Assembly: GCA_036741795.1 (NCBI GenBank)
Contig: DAINRO010000055.1
Coordinates: forward strand, 1 to 15,882
Source of the DNA: DATKKM01 sp036741795
Lineage (GTDB): Bacteria > Chloroflexota > Dehalococcoidia > SM23-28-2 > RBG-16-64-32
Reading direction: 5' to 3'
DNA: 15,882 nucleotides
The notes under the pieces were generated by a model. The model did not search any database, was not told where the DNA came from, and worked only from the letters and a program-made list of their open reading frames with translations. Each line of letters opens with the position of its first letter. Position 1 is the first letter of the stretch. Positions 7,363-12,633 of the stretch are shown here, piece after piece. Made by a program: the position numbers and the translations under genes.

Positions 7363-8172
7363 ATGAGGTCTGACCTGGGAACCGTCGCAGCAATCTGGCG
7401 CTTCCCGATGAAGTCGGTGATGGGAGAGTCGCTGAACGGGGCGCTGGTCACGGAGAAGGGGCTGGCCGGCGACCGTGCTTACGCACTGGTGGACGACGAC
7501 GGCCGCATCTCCACGGCGAAGATTCCGCGCAAATGGGGCGCCTTGTACGCTTCGAGGGCGCGCTACATCGAGGAGCCAAACGGCAATGGTTTGCCGCCGG
7601 CCGAGATCACGTTTCCGGACGGGGAACGGTTGATGACCTCCGCGCCGGACATCGACGCGAGGCTGAGCAGCTTGCTCGGCCGCGACGTGAAGCTGATTAC
7701 CGAGAAACCGGAGGGGATCAAGCTGGAGTCCCCACCCCTGGGACTAGTCCCGGAGCCGGAGGACGACAACACGATGGACTTCCCCGTGGTGAACGGGTTC
7801 TTCGACCTGGGATCCTTGCACCTACTGACGACGGCGACGCTGAACAAGCTGCGGGACCTGAGTCCCGGCACGAGGTTCGAGCCGCGGCGTTTCCGGCCCA
7901 ATATCGTGGTCGACAGCCCGGATGGGACCGAGGGGTTCGCCGAGAATGAATGGCCAGGCAAGATCCTGGCGATCGGTGACGAAGTACGGATCAAGGTGAC
8001 GATGCCGACGATCCGCTGCGTTGTGACAACGCTGGCCCAGGACGACCTGCCCGCCGACCCGGCCGTATTGAGGACGGCAGCGGAGCACAATTCCGCGAAC
8101 GTCGGCGTCTACGCGATGGTGGAACGGGGCGGGAAGATCCGTCGCGGCGACCGACTGGCCATCACCGATTAA
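7363..8172 (+). CDS. MOSC-domain protein (molybdenum cofactor sulfurase C-terminal family)
   Basis: A 269-residue protein with an N-terminal MOSC beta-barrel domain (IWRFPMKSVMGESL at 11-24, GLAGDRAYALVDDDGR at 33-48) and a MOSC domain (about 140-265). In the second domain RFRPNIVVD, the conserved cysteine C219 in TIRCVVTT, and GKIRRGDRLAI are visible. MOSC proteins bind molybdenum cofactor or carry sulfur; the mARC subgroup reduces N-hydroxylated compounds. The cysteine is present, so cofactor binding is plausible, but no other molybdenum gene is in the window. The ATG at 7363 comes 13 bases after the preceding stop, with no clear ribosome binding site. The gene converges with lexA, leaving only six bases between stops. 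Confidence 0.93.
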   Translation: MRSDLGTVAAIWRFPMKSVMGESLNGALVTEKGLAGDRAYALVDDDGRISTAKIPRKWGALYASRARYIEEPNGNGLPPAEITFPDGERLMTSAPDIDARLSSLLGRDVKLITEKPEGIKLESPPLGLVPEPEDDNTMDFPVVNGFFDLGSLHLLTTATLNKLRDLSPGTRFEPRRFRPNIVVDSPDGTEGFAENEWPGKILAIGDEVRIKVTMPTIRCVVTTLAQDDLPADPAVLRTAAEHNSANVGVYAMVERGGKIRRGDRLAITD

Positions 8173-8178
8173 CCAGGG

Positions 8179-8817
8179 CTAGTTCATGGAGCGGATCGTG
8201 GCGATGATCCGGCCCTGGACCTCGACGTTGTCGGCTTCCGTGTAGATTGGATCCATGGTCGAGTTCGCTGGCTGCAGGCGAACACGGTCCCCCTCGCGGT
8301 AGAACTTCTTCAGGGTGGTTGTCTCCTCCCGCTTGAGCCAGGCTGCCACCGTATCTCCGTCTTTCGCCGCGGTCGTTGCCTCCATGATCACGACATCGCC
8401 GTCGTTGACAAGAGCGTCGATCATGGACGTACCTTTTACACGCAGAGCAAAGATGTTATCCCGGTTGCCGATCATGTCTGGCGAGACGTCGATCGTCTCG
8501 TCGTGGCTCGCCTGCCAGGTGTCGGCCGATGGGACCGCAATCGGTTGACCGGCCGCTATAGTGCCGATGATGGGCACCGGGACAATCCGGGCGCGGCGGC
8601 CGCCGCCGTGGGTGACCTCCATGCCGCGGGAGACTTCCCGGTCGCGGCGGATGTAGCCCCGGGTCTCCAGGATGCGCAGGTTGTAGTCGACGACGGACGT
8701 TGAGCTGATCCCACAGGCGTCCTGGATCTGACGGATGCTGGGTGGGTAGTCGTGCTCGTCGATGAAGTGGCTGATGTAGTCGAAGATGCGGCGCTGCTTG
8801 TCAGACAGATCCTGCAT
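8179..8817 (-). CDS. lexA: LexA repressor (SOS regulator, S24 autoprotease)
   Basis: A 212-residue LexA. The N-terminal winged helix (1-65) contains SDKQRRIFDYI, the recognition region YPPSIRQIQDACGISSTSVVDYNL, and LETRGYIRRD. The C-terminal S24 peptidase domain has the self-cleavage site Ala89-Gly90 in GTIAAGQPI, the nucleophile S131 in KGTSMIDALVNDGDVV, and the lysine partner K170 in TTTLKKFYREG, followed by LQPANSTMDPI. LexA represses DNA-damage genes and cleaves itself when RecA filaments form. The ATG at 8817 matches the usual N-terminus. Upstream lies a perfect Gram-positive-type SOS box (8839-8852) and a strong -35, so autoregulation is expected. Divergent to it is the PIG-L/FAH gene pair. 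All catalytic residues are intact. Confidence 0.97.
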   Translation of the reverse strand: MQDLSDKQRRIFDYISHFIDEHDYPPSIRQIQDACGISSTSVVDYNLRILETRGYIRRDREVSRGMEVTHGGGRRARIVPVPIIGTIAAGQPIAVPSADTWQASHDETIDVSPDMIGNRDNIFALRVKGTSMIDALVNDGDVVIMEATTAAKDGDTVAAWLKREETTTLKKFYREGDRVRLQPANSTMDPIYTEADNVEVQGRIIATIRSMN

Positions 8818-8838
8818 GAGGTGCGTCCTTCCTGCTTG

Positions 8839-8852
8839 CGAACGTGTGTTCG
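8839..8852. promoter_or_regulatory. LexA-binding SOS box
   Basis: CGAACGTGTGTTCG is an inverted repeat CGAAC-N4-GTTCG that fits the Gram-positive (Cheo/SOS-box) consensus GAAC-N4-GTTC exactly. It lies 22 bases upstream of the lexA ATG, just downstream of the likely transcription start, where LexA would block its own gene. Confidence 0.85.
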
Positions 8853-8864
8853 GTTGCTGGAACC

Positions 8865-8894
8865 AGCCTATGAGACCATATGTTCGATTGTCAA
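8865..8894 (-). promoter_or_regulatory. lexA promoter
   Basis: On the minus strand a perfect -35 TTGACA (8894-8889) is followed after 18 bases by TAGGCT (8870-8865) as a weak -10 (ATAGGC at 17 bases is the alternative). The start site would fall close to the SOS box. Confidence 0.6.
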
Positions 8895-8901
8895 TACGAA
8901 C
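8882..8901. repeat. Palindrome GTTCG-N10-CGAAC over the divergent -35 elements
   Basis: Arms GTTCG (8882-8886) and CGAAC (8897-8901) are the same half-sites as in the SOS box but in the opposite order. The centre ATTGTCAAT holds TTGACA on the minus strand and TTGTCA on the plus strand. A protein bound here would touch both promoters. Confidence 0.6.
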
Positions 8902-8917
8902 CTGTCATTTGTACAAT
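8888..8917 (+). promoter_or_regulatory. Promoter of the PIG-L/FAH operon
   Basis: TTGTCA (8888-8893), 18-base spacer, TACAAT (8912-8917). The hexamers are good, and the predicted start near 8924 leaves either 8952 or 8985 usable as start codon of the first gene. Confidence 0.6.
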
Positions 8918-8984
8918 CCGGCTCACACCCCAGAATTTGGCGGATTCCACTATGCCCTCCGGCCTTGAAGATGTGAGGTTGCCG

Positions 8985-9683
8985 ATGCCCGAAGAAGACG
9001 ATGTAAAGAGAGCGCTCGTAATCGCCGCGCACCCGGACGACTCCGAGTTCGGAGCGGCGGGGACGGCGCATCTCTGGACGAAGGAAGGGTGGGAGTTCCA
9101 TTACCTCATCTGCACCGACGGCTCCAAGGGCAGCGAGGATCCGGAGATGACCGCGGAGAAACTGGTACCGCTCCGCAAAGAGGAACAGAAGGCGGCGGTT
9201 GCGGTGGTCGGGGGAAAGGACGTGCAGTTCCTGGACAACGTGGACGGGGAGTTGCGCTACAACCGCGACCTCATGCGGGACATCGTGCGGGCAATCCGGA
9301 CCCTGAAGCCGTACGCCGTGTTCAGCCACGACCCCAACCAGATCGTCCGCAACATGTTCATCAACCACCCCGACCACCGTGCCGTCGGTGAAACGGTGCT
9401 GGACGCGGTTTACCCTATCGCCCGTAACCGTCCGAGCTACCCTGAGTTGCTCGACGAAGGGCTGGAGCCCTACAGCACCAAGGAGGTGTATCTCTGGACG
9501 GCGTCGGATACGACGTTCGAGGTGGACATCACGGACGCGATGGACGTGAAGTTCGAGGCTCTGAGCAAGCATGCATCGCAGATTGACGATATGGAGGGGA
9601 TGAAGGAGCGGCTTAAGGCGTTCTGGCGGGACCCCGACGGGCGGTACATGGAACGCTTTCGGCGGATCGTAATCCCCTTCTGA
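8985..9683 (+). CDS. PIG-L/LmbE-family zinc-dependent deacetylase
   Basis: A 232-residue PIG-L family protein, the fold of N-acetylglucosaminyl deacetylases such as MshB and BshB of thiol biosynthesis and mycothiol-conjugate amidase. Zinc and catalytic motifs are present: AHPDD (H16, D18, D19) near the N-terminus and HPDH (128-131). Also visible are LICTDGSKGS (41-50) and FSHDP (113-117). The ATG at 8985 is chosen because GTGAGG lies six bases upstream and the protein then begins shortly before the first strand VKRALVIAAHPDD; ATG 8952 adds 11 residues and is the alternative. The stop overlaps the next ATG in TGATG, so the two are translationally coupled. Its promoter lies back-to-back with lexA. 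The true substrate is not evident; a thiol-cofactor or sugar-conjugate deacylase is possible. Confidence 0.92.
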   Translation: MPEEDDVKRALVIAAHPDDSEFGAAGTAHLWTKEGWEFHYLICTDGSKGSEDPEMTAEKLVPLRKEEQKAAVAVVGGKDVQFLDNVDGELRYNRDLMRDIVRAIRTLKPYAVFSHDPNQIVRNMFINHPDHRAVGETVLDAVYPIARNRPSYPELLDEGLEPYSTKEVYLWTASDTTFEVDITDAMDVKFEALSKHASQIDDMEGMKERLKAFWRDPDGRYMERFRRIVIPF

Positions 9684-10462
9684 TGAAATACTGCCGGTTT
9701 ACGCTCGGCGGCCAGGTCGCCGAAGGAATCATCGAGAGCGACCGGGTGATCCCGATCGACGGCAGCATGCTCAACGAGTACACGAGGCTCGAGGGCGAAG
9801 CTGTTGGGCTGGCGGACGTGCAACTGCTCGCCCCGGTGATGCCGGGAAAGGTGCTGGCCGCCGCGGTCAACTATGGCTCGCACGTCCCAAGCGGGAAGAC
9901 CGTGCTGAAGGATGGCGAGGCGCCCTCAATACCCCAGTTGTTCCTCAAGCCATCGTCCTCAGTGATCGGGCCCGACGATCAGATCATGCTGCCAGCCGGG
10001 GCGCGTCGTGTCGATGCCGAAGGAGAGCTGGTGGCCGTTATTGGACGCTCCTGTCGGAACGTGTCCGCCAGCGAAGCGCTCCAGTACGTGCTCGGCTACA
10101 CCTGCGGCAATGATGTCAGCGCCAGGCACTGGCAACGTGACGACATCCAGTGGTGGCGCGCCAAGGGTGCGGACACGTTTACGGCAGTCGGACCGGTGGT
10201 TGTTACAGGCCTCGATCCCACCGACTTGCAACTCGCGACCCGCCTCAACGGCGAGGAGCGCCAGGCTTCGAATACGGGGCAGATGATCCACGATCTCGCG
10301 ACCATCATTAGTTTCGCGTCAGAGGTGATGACTTTAGAGCCGGGCGATCTCGTGTTCACTGGCACGCCGGGAGAAACGCCAACAATGGAGGACGGTGACG
10401 TAGTTGAGGTGGAGGTTGGTGGTGTAGGTGTGTTGCGAAATCCCGTTCGGCGCGAGCAGTAG
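9683..10462 (+). CDS. Fumarylacetoacetate hydrolase (FAH) family protein
   Basis: A 259-residue FAH-family protein. The metal-binding core is visible: E113 and E115 in DAEGELVAVIGR and D144 in YTCGNDVSARHWQ. Also present are the family signature FLKPSSSVIGP (87-97), KGADTFTAVGPVVVT (161-175) and LEPGDLVFTGTPGET (218-232). The family splits C-C bonds in 1,3-dioxo acids or isomerises/decarboxylates 2-oxo-hydroxy acids in aromatic breakdown and related steps. The length is that of the single-domain bacterial enzymes (fumarylpyruvate hydrolase, acylpyruvase, HpcE-like). The exact reaction cannot be told. Its ATG overlaps the PIG-L stop (TGATG), so translation is coupled. It ends facing a small minus-strand gene with an imperfect inverted repeat between them. 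Confidence 0.94.
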   Translation: MKYCRFTLGGQVAEGIIESDRVIPIDGSMLNEYTRLEGEAVGLADVQLLAPVMPGKVLAAAVNYGSHVPSGKTVLKDGEAPSIPQLFLKPSSSVIGPDDQIMLPAGARRVDAEGELVAVIGRSCRNVSASEALQYVLGYTCGNDVSARHWQRDDIQWWRAKGADTFTAVGPVVVTGLDPTDLQLATRLNGEERQASNTGQMIHDLATIISFASEVMTLEPGDLVFTGTPGETPTMEDGDVVEVEVGGVGVLRNPVRREQ

Positions 10463-10525
10463 GAGAGTTCGCGAGACGCGATCGAATCCGGCCGTAGGCG
10501 TGATGCCCCGGCGCGAGATTCTCCT
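10461..10525. terminator. Imperfect inverted repeat between convergent genes, possible two-way terminator
   Basis: AGGAGA-GT-TCGCG (10461-10473) pairs with CGCGA-GAT-TCTCCT (10512-10525) across a 38-base loop that itself contains CCGG and GGC/GCC pairing. It sits exactly between two converging genes. No U-run follows, so rho-independent action is doubtful. Confidence 0.3.
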
Positions 10526-10773
10526 TACTCGGCGCTGATGCTCTCGGCGGTGGTGCCGATGCGCTGCACCAGGGCCTGGGCTTCGGCCGGGACGCCAAGG
10601 TCAACCGCGTCGCAGTACGTGGAGTAAATCGCGCGGTCTATCAGGCGGAGGCCTTCGCCGTTCAGTTGCCGGGCCTGGTCCGCCCGAAGACGGAGCAGCC
10701 TGTTCAGGCGGCGTAGATAGTGAAGTTGCAGTGGTGAGTAGGTGCTCTCACTATCCGTTGTAGGAGAAATCAT
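10525..10773 (-). CDS. Small hypothetical protein (82 aa)
   Basis: An 82-residue protein that I do not recognise. After a Ser/Thr-rich start, residues 14-45 are strongly basic and leucine-rich (LQLHYLRRLNRLLRLRADQARQLNGEGLRLIDRA), probably one long amphipathic helix. A second helical part YSTYCDAVDLGVPAEAQALVQRIG follows. There is no membrane segment or signal. The start at 10773 is supported by GGAGGGG about nine bases upstream. A candidate promoter (10846-10875) and a leader hairpin lie ahead of it. The size and the pattern of hydrophobic and charged residues suggest a real gene; the function is unknown. A role in nucleic-acid or protein binding would be guesswork. Confidence 0.72.
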   Translation of the reverse strand: MISPTTDSESTYSPLQLHYLRRLNRLLRLRADQARQLNGEGLRLIDRAIYSTYCDAVDLGVPAEAQALVQRIGTTAESISAE

Positions 10774-10803
10774 CTCCTTGTTCCCCTCCCTTATCGCTCA
10801 GGA

Positions 10804-10834
10804 CGCGATCCGTGGTTTCCGGCGATGGATCACG
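10804..10834 (-). other. Leader hairpin upstream of the 82-aa gene
   Basis: On the minus strand CGTGATCC pairs with GGATCGCG as eight base pairs including one G-U, around a 15-base loop. The plus-strand version has a mismatch at the same place, so the fold is better in RNA transcribed leftward. It would begin right after the predicted transcription start. Confidence 0.4.
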
Positions 10835-10845
10835 TTCCTGCCATC

Positions 10846-10875
10846 AGGATAGGGGGCAAATCACGAAGGTGGCAA
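10846..10875 (-). promoter_or_regulatory. Candidate promoter of the 82-aa gene
   Basis: Minus-strand TTGCCA (10875-10870), an 18-base spacer, and TATCCT (10851-10846). The start would be near 10838, giving a leader of about 65 bases. Confidence 0.45.
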
Positions 10876-10887
10876 GATAACGAAGTC

Positions 10888-10901
10888 TTAACTGAAGTTA
10901 A
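10888..10901. repeat. Inverted repeat TTAAC-TGAA-GTTAA, possible operator
   Basis: A perfect 5-bp inverted repeat with a 4-base centre, 13 bases upstream of the -35 of the 82-aa gene, inside an AT-rich patch (about 10876-10915) that stands out from the GC-rich surroundings. Confidence 0.4.
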
Positions 10902-10938
10902 TATGACGTATAAATCGGGGCCAGTATGTGGAAGAACG

Positions 10939-10953
10939 CCTCGATCAACGAGG
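10939..10953 (-). terminator. Weak hairpin after the zinc-ribbon gene
   Basis: CCTCG-ATCAA-CGAGG lies 27 bases beyond the stop of the zinc-ribbon gene. On the minus strand it is followed by GCGTTCTTCC, which is only slightly T-rich, so terminator function is uncertain. Confidence 0.3.
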
Positions 10954-10979
10954 TCGTGTACGCGGGGACGGGTGTGTGC

Positions 10980-11186
10980 CTAGAGGCGGAGTTTGCCGTG
11001 TGACGGCTGTCGCCGGCGCTGGCGGCCATCGCCGTTCATCTCGGCCTGAAGCTCCAGTGCGGCAGCGGCGCCAACCTCGTAAACGTAGCCGCAAGCGAGG
11101 CAGGTGCTGTATGCGCCGTACCAGTCCTCTTCGAAAAGCATCGAGCCCTGGCATCGGGGGCAAGCTCGTGGTTGCGTTGTCTGCAT
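10980..11186 (-). CDS. Small zinc-ribbon protein under a c-di-AMP riboswitch
   Basis: A 68-residue protein with a compact zinc ribbon: C9-x2-C12 (ACPRCQGSM) and C29-x2-C32 (TCLACGYVYEV) separated by 16 residues that include FEEDWYGAY. The rest is a helix-prone segment (VGAAAALELQAEMNGDG) and a basic tail RQRRRQPSHGKLRL that could bind nucleic acid. Such four-Cys ribbons normally hold one zinc ion. The ATG at 11186 is preceded by AGAGGAG about ten bases upstream. It is the first gene after a ydaO-type riboswitch whose aptamer ends about 60 bases before the ATG, so its level should follow c-di-AMP. The plus strand has an open frame here too, but it lacks any recognisable domain. The gene is probably real; its function, whether transcription factor, RNA binder or metal-site partner, is unknown. 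Confidence 0.8.
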   Translation of the reverse strand: MQTTQPRACPRCQGSMLFEEDWYGAYSTCLACGYVYEVGAAAALELQAEMNGDGRQRRRQPSHGKLRL

Positions 11187-11245
11187 GTCTTGAGCACTCC
11201 TCTGGTGACGCTATAAAGAGCCGATACGGGGCCGGGCCCTCACTA

Positions 11246-11374
11246 GACGCCGCCGAGGTTAGCTGCCGGGTTCGGGCTGAAGGGCTGCCCTACTCATCCC
11301 CTGGATGAGATTCACCCCTGAGAGGTCCCACCTTGCGGTGGATTCCCCCGGTCCGCCGAGGCGGATTTGGCGCG
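11246..11374 (-). promoter_or_regulatory. Cyclic-di-AMP riboswitch (ydaO/yuaA leader)
   Basis: Read leftward, the sequence carries the hallmark blocks of the ydaO/yuaA aptamer in order. P1 5' arm GCGCC (11373-11369). Hairpin TCCGCC-TC-GGCGGA (11365-11352). CCGGGGGAATCC (about 11351-11340). A GCAA-tetraloop hairpin CCACC/GGTGG (11341-11328). GGGGTGAATC (11318-11309). Hairpin CTCATCC-AGG-GGATGAG (11309-11293). TAGGGC..CCCTTC, then CCCGAACCCGGC (11276-11265), AGCTAACCTCG (11264-11254), and the P1 3' arm GGCG(T). These match my memory of the B. subtilis ydaO and T. tengcongensis aptamers block by block. The class binds two c-di-AMP molecules and usually turns expression off. Downstream, 11187-11245 is the expression platform: a GAG..CTC hairpin before CTCTTTAT could terminate, or CCTCT in the aptamer could mask the AGAGGAG ribosome site. 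Which mechanism applies is open. Confidence 0.9.
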
Positions 11375-11391
11375 TCACAAAACTTTGTGAC
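11374..11391. repeat. Perfect 8-bp inverted repeat between promoter and riboswitch
   Basis: GTCACAAA-AC-TTTGTGAC lies immediately upstream of the aptamer and just downstream of the likely minus-strand transcription start. It could be a repressor operator or a hairpin at the 5' end of the leader. Confidence 0.6.
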
Positions 11392-11395
11392 TTCT

Positions 11396-11413
11396 GTAAC
11401 TAATGTATGTTAC
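11396..11413. repeat. Inverted repeat GTAAC-N8-GTTAC over the riboswitch promoter -10
   Basis: GTAAC (11396-11400) and GTTAC (11409-11413) flank the minus-strand -10 element. A further GTTACAG (about 11434-11440) repeats CTGTAAC (11394-11400) in inverted form, giving three copies of one half-site around this promoter. Confidence 0.5.
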
Positions 11414-11431
11414 GCAAATAGAGGCTGTCAA
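11402..11431 (-). promoter_or_regulatory. Promoter of the riboswitch/zinc-ribbon unit
   Basis: Minus-strand TTGACA (11431-11426), 18-base spacer, TACATT (11407-11402). A perfect -35 and a four-of-six -10, at the right distance to start RNA just ahead of the aptamer. Confidence 0.7.
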
Positions 11432-11484
11432 GTTGTTACAGTCAAGCGGACCCCCGGAAGAAACAGGCGAAGGATCGGCGGATT

Positions 11485-11523
11485 TAACGTTATCTTGACA
11501 TTGCCAGAGGCCGGTGCTACGTT
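11485..11523 (+). promoter_or_regulatory. Promoter of the oligopeptide ABC transporter operon
   Basis: TTGACA (11495-11500), 17-base spacer, TACGTT (11518-11523) preceded by an extended -10 TGC. An 8-bp palindrome TAACGTTA (11485-11492) sits directly upstream. The start near 11530 leaves a leader of about 95 bases before the GTG at 11624; I see no confident RNA structure in it. Confidence 0.65.
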
Positions 11524-11623
11524 CAGCACACTTCCGCTCCGGGGTGCTAATGCGGGGGTGTGCGACACATGCAAGATACACTTGCGAACCGGCTCTGTTT
11601 GCTCCTGGTGAAAGACGCCTGAA

Positions 11624-12622
11624 GTGCAACAATACATTATCAGGCGGCTGATCCTGAACGTGTTCGTCCTCTTCCTGGTGGCGACGCTCGTTTTCCTCGC
11701 CCTGCGTATCGACCCGAGCAACGTGGTCGCCCAGCGCGCCGCGGGTTGCACTGAGGCCGAAACCTACGACGAGTGCTATGCCGTTGCGGAAGCTGAACTC
11801 GGGCTCGACGCCCCCCTTCACGAGCAGTACGTCGACTACATGACCGGGCTGCTGCAAGGCGACCTGGGCACATCCTGGCGCGAGAAGACCCCTGTCCTCG
11901 ACGAGCTCAAGAAGCGGATCATCCCCTCGGTACAACTTGGGCTGATGACCATCATCGTGGCGATCATAGTCGCGATCCCCGTCGGCGTGATGTCTGCCAT
12001 CCGCCAGGACTCCTGGATAGATTACGGATTGAGGACGTTCTCGATCGCATTGCTGGGCATCCCGGTGTTCGTTTTAGCGATTTTCACCATCATGTTATCG
12101 ACCAAGTACGGATTTGCGCAGGATTGGTTAGGTTCGCACGTCACCTACTATGACTTCTGGGACCCCTTCGGCTGGACGCCGGCGGAGACGAACCCTGTCG
12201 AGAATATGAAGATTATGCTCGCGCCGGCGATCCTTGCCGGTCTGGGTACGGGCGCCGTGATCATGCGCTTCCTCCGCTCGCAGATGCTGGAAGTGCTCCG
12301 GCAGGACTACGTGCGCACGGCCTGGTCCAAGGGCCTTAAGGAGCGCGTGGTCATCGTCCGGCACACGCTGAAGAACGCCATGATCCCGGTGCTTACCGTC
12401 ATCGGAATCCTTCTCGCCACTATCGTCAGCGGTAACGTCATCCTGGAGAATCTCTACGGCATTCCCGGCATCGGCTTCTACGTCACCAGCGCCATCGCCC
12501 AGGCGCCCGACTTCCCGGTTGTCCAGGGAACGGTGATCGTTGTCGCCGTGGCGCTCGTATTCGTAAACATCATGGTGGACGTCGCTTACGGGTGGCTCGA
12601 CCCGCGGATCAGGTACAGCTAG
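11624..12622 (+). CDS. ABC transporter permease, DppB/OppB type
   Basis: A 332-residue inner-membrane permease of the peptide/nickel ABC family. A first helix at about 9-28 (LILNVFVLFLVATLVFLALRI) is followed by a long external segment with ELGLDAPLHEQYVDYMTGLLQGDLGTSW (58-85), the classic DppB signature. Then come membrane helices and the EAA loop DYVRTAWSKGLKERVVIVRHTLKNAMIPVLT (228-258), which docks on the ATPase, and the end VDVAYGWLDPRIRYS. GTG at 11624 is the only in-frame start, because an in-frame TGA lies at 11609. The external loop has a Cys pair, C42 and C51, which might form a disulfide. The partner permease starts 11 bases after the stop. The substrate is likely a peptide or another small solute, but family membership alone does not settle it. 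Confidence 0.95.
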   Translation: MQQYIIRRLILNVFVLFLVATLVFLALRIDPSNVVAQRAAGCTEAETYDECYAVAEAELGLDAPLHEQYVDYMTGLLQGDLGTSWREKTPVLDELKKRIIPSVQLGLMTIIVAIIVAIPVGVMSAIRQDSWIDYGLRTFSIALLGIPVFVLAIFTIMLSTKYGFAQDWLGSHVTYYDFWDPFGWTPAETNPVENMKIMLAPAILAGLGTGAVIMRFLRSQMLEVLRQDYVRTAWSKGLKERVVIVRHTLKNAMIPVLTVIGILLATIVSGNVILENLYGIPGIGFYVTSAIAQAPDFPVVQGTVIVVAVALVFVNIMVDVAYGWLDPRIRYS

Positions 12623-12633
12623 GGGCCTATGAA

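Noticed and set aside
10928..11308. Plus-strand open frame (126 codons) over the zinc-ribbon gene and riboswitch
   Set aside because: Arginine/glycine/cysteine-rich translation with no domain; it runs through the conserved aptamer, which explains the sequence better.
11246..11374. T-box, SAM or TPP riboswitch reading of the structured leader
   Set aside because: GAGTAGGG and CCCGGCA-like pieces first suggested these classes, but the order GGGGTGAATC, CCCGAACCC, AGCTAACCTCG fits ydaO/yuaA and no T-box UGGN or TPP core is present.
11525..11562. Two mutually exclusive hairpins (AGCAC/GTGCT and CACAC/GTGTG) as an attenuator
   Set aside because: The predicted transcription start near 11530 would remove the 5' arms, and stems of five pairs are within chance.
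11333..11611. Plus-strand open frame (92 codons) in the transporter leader
   Set aside because: It crosses both promoters and palindromes, has no ribosome site, and its translation looks random despite several Cys.
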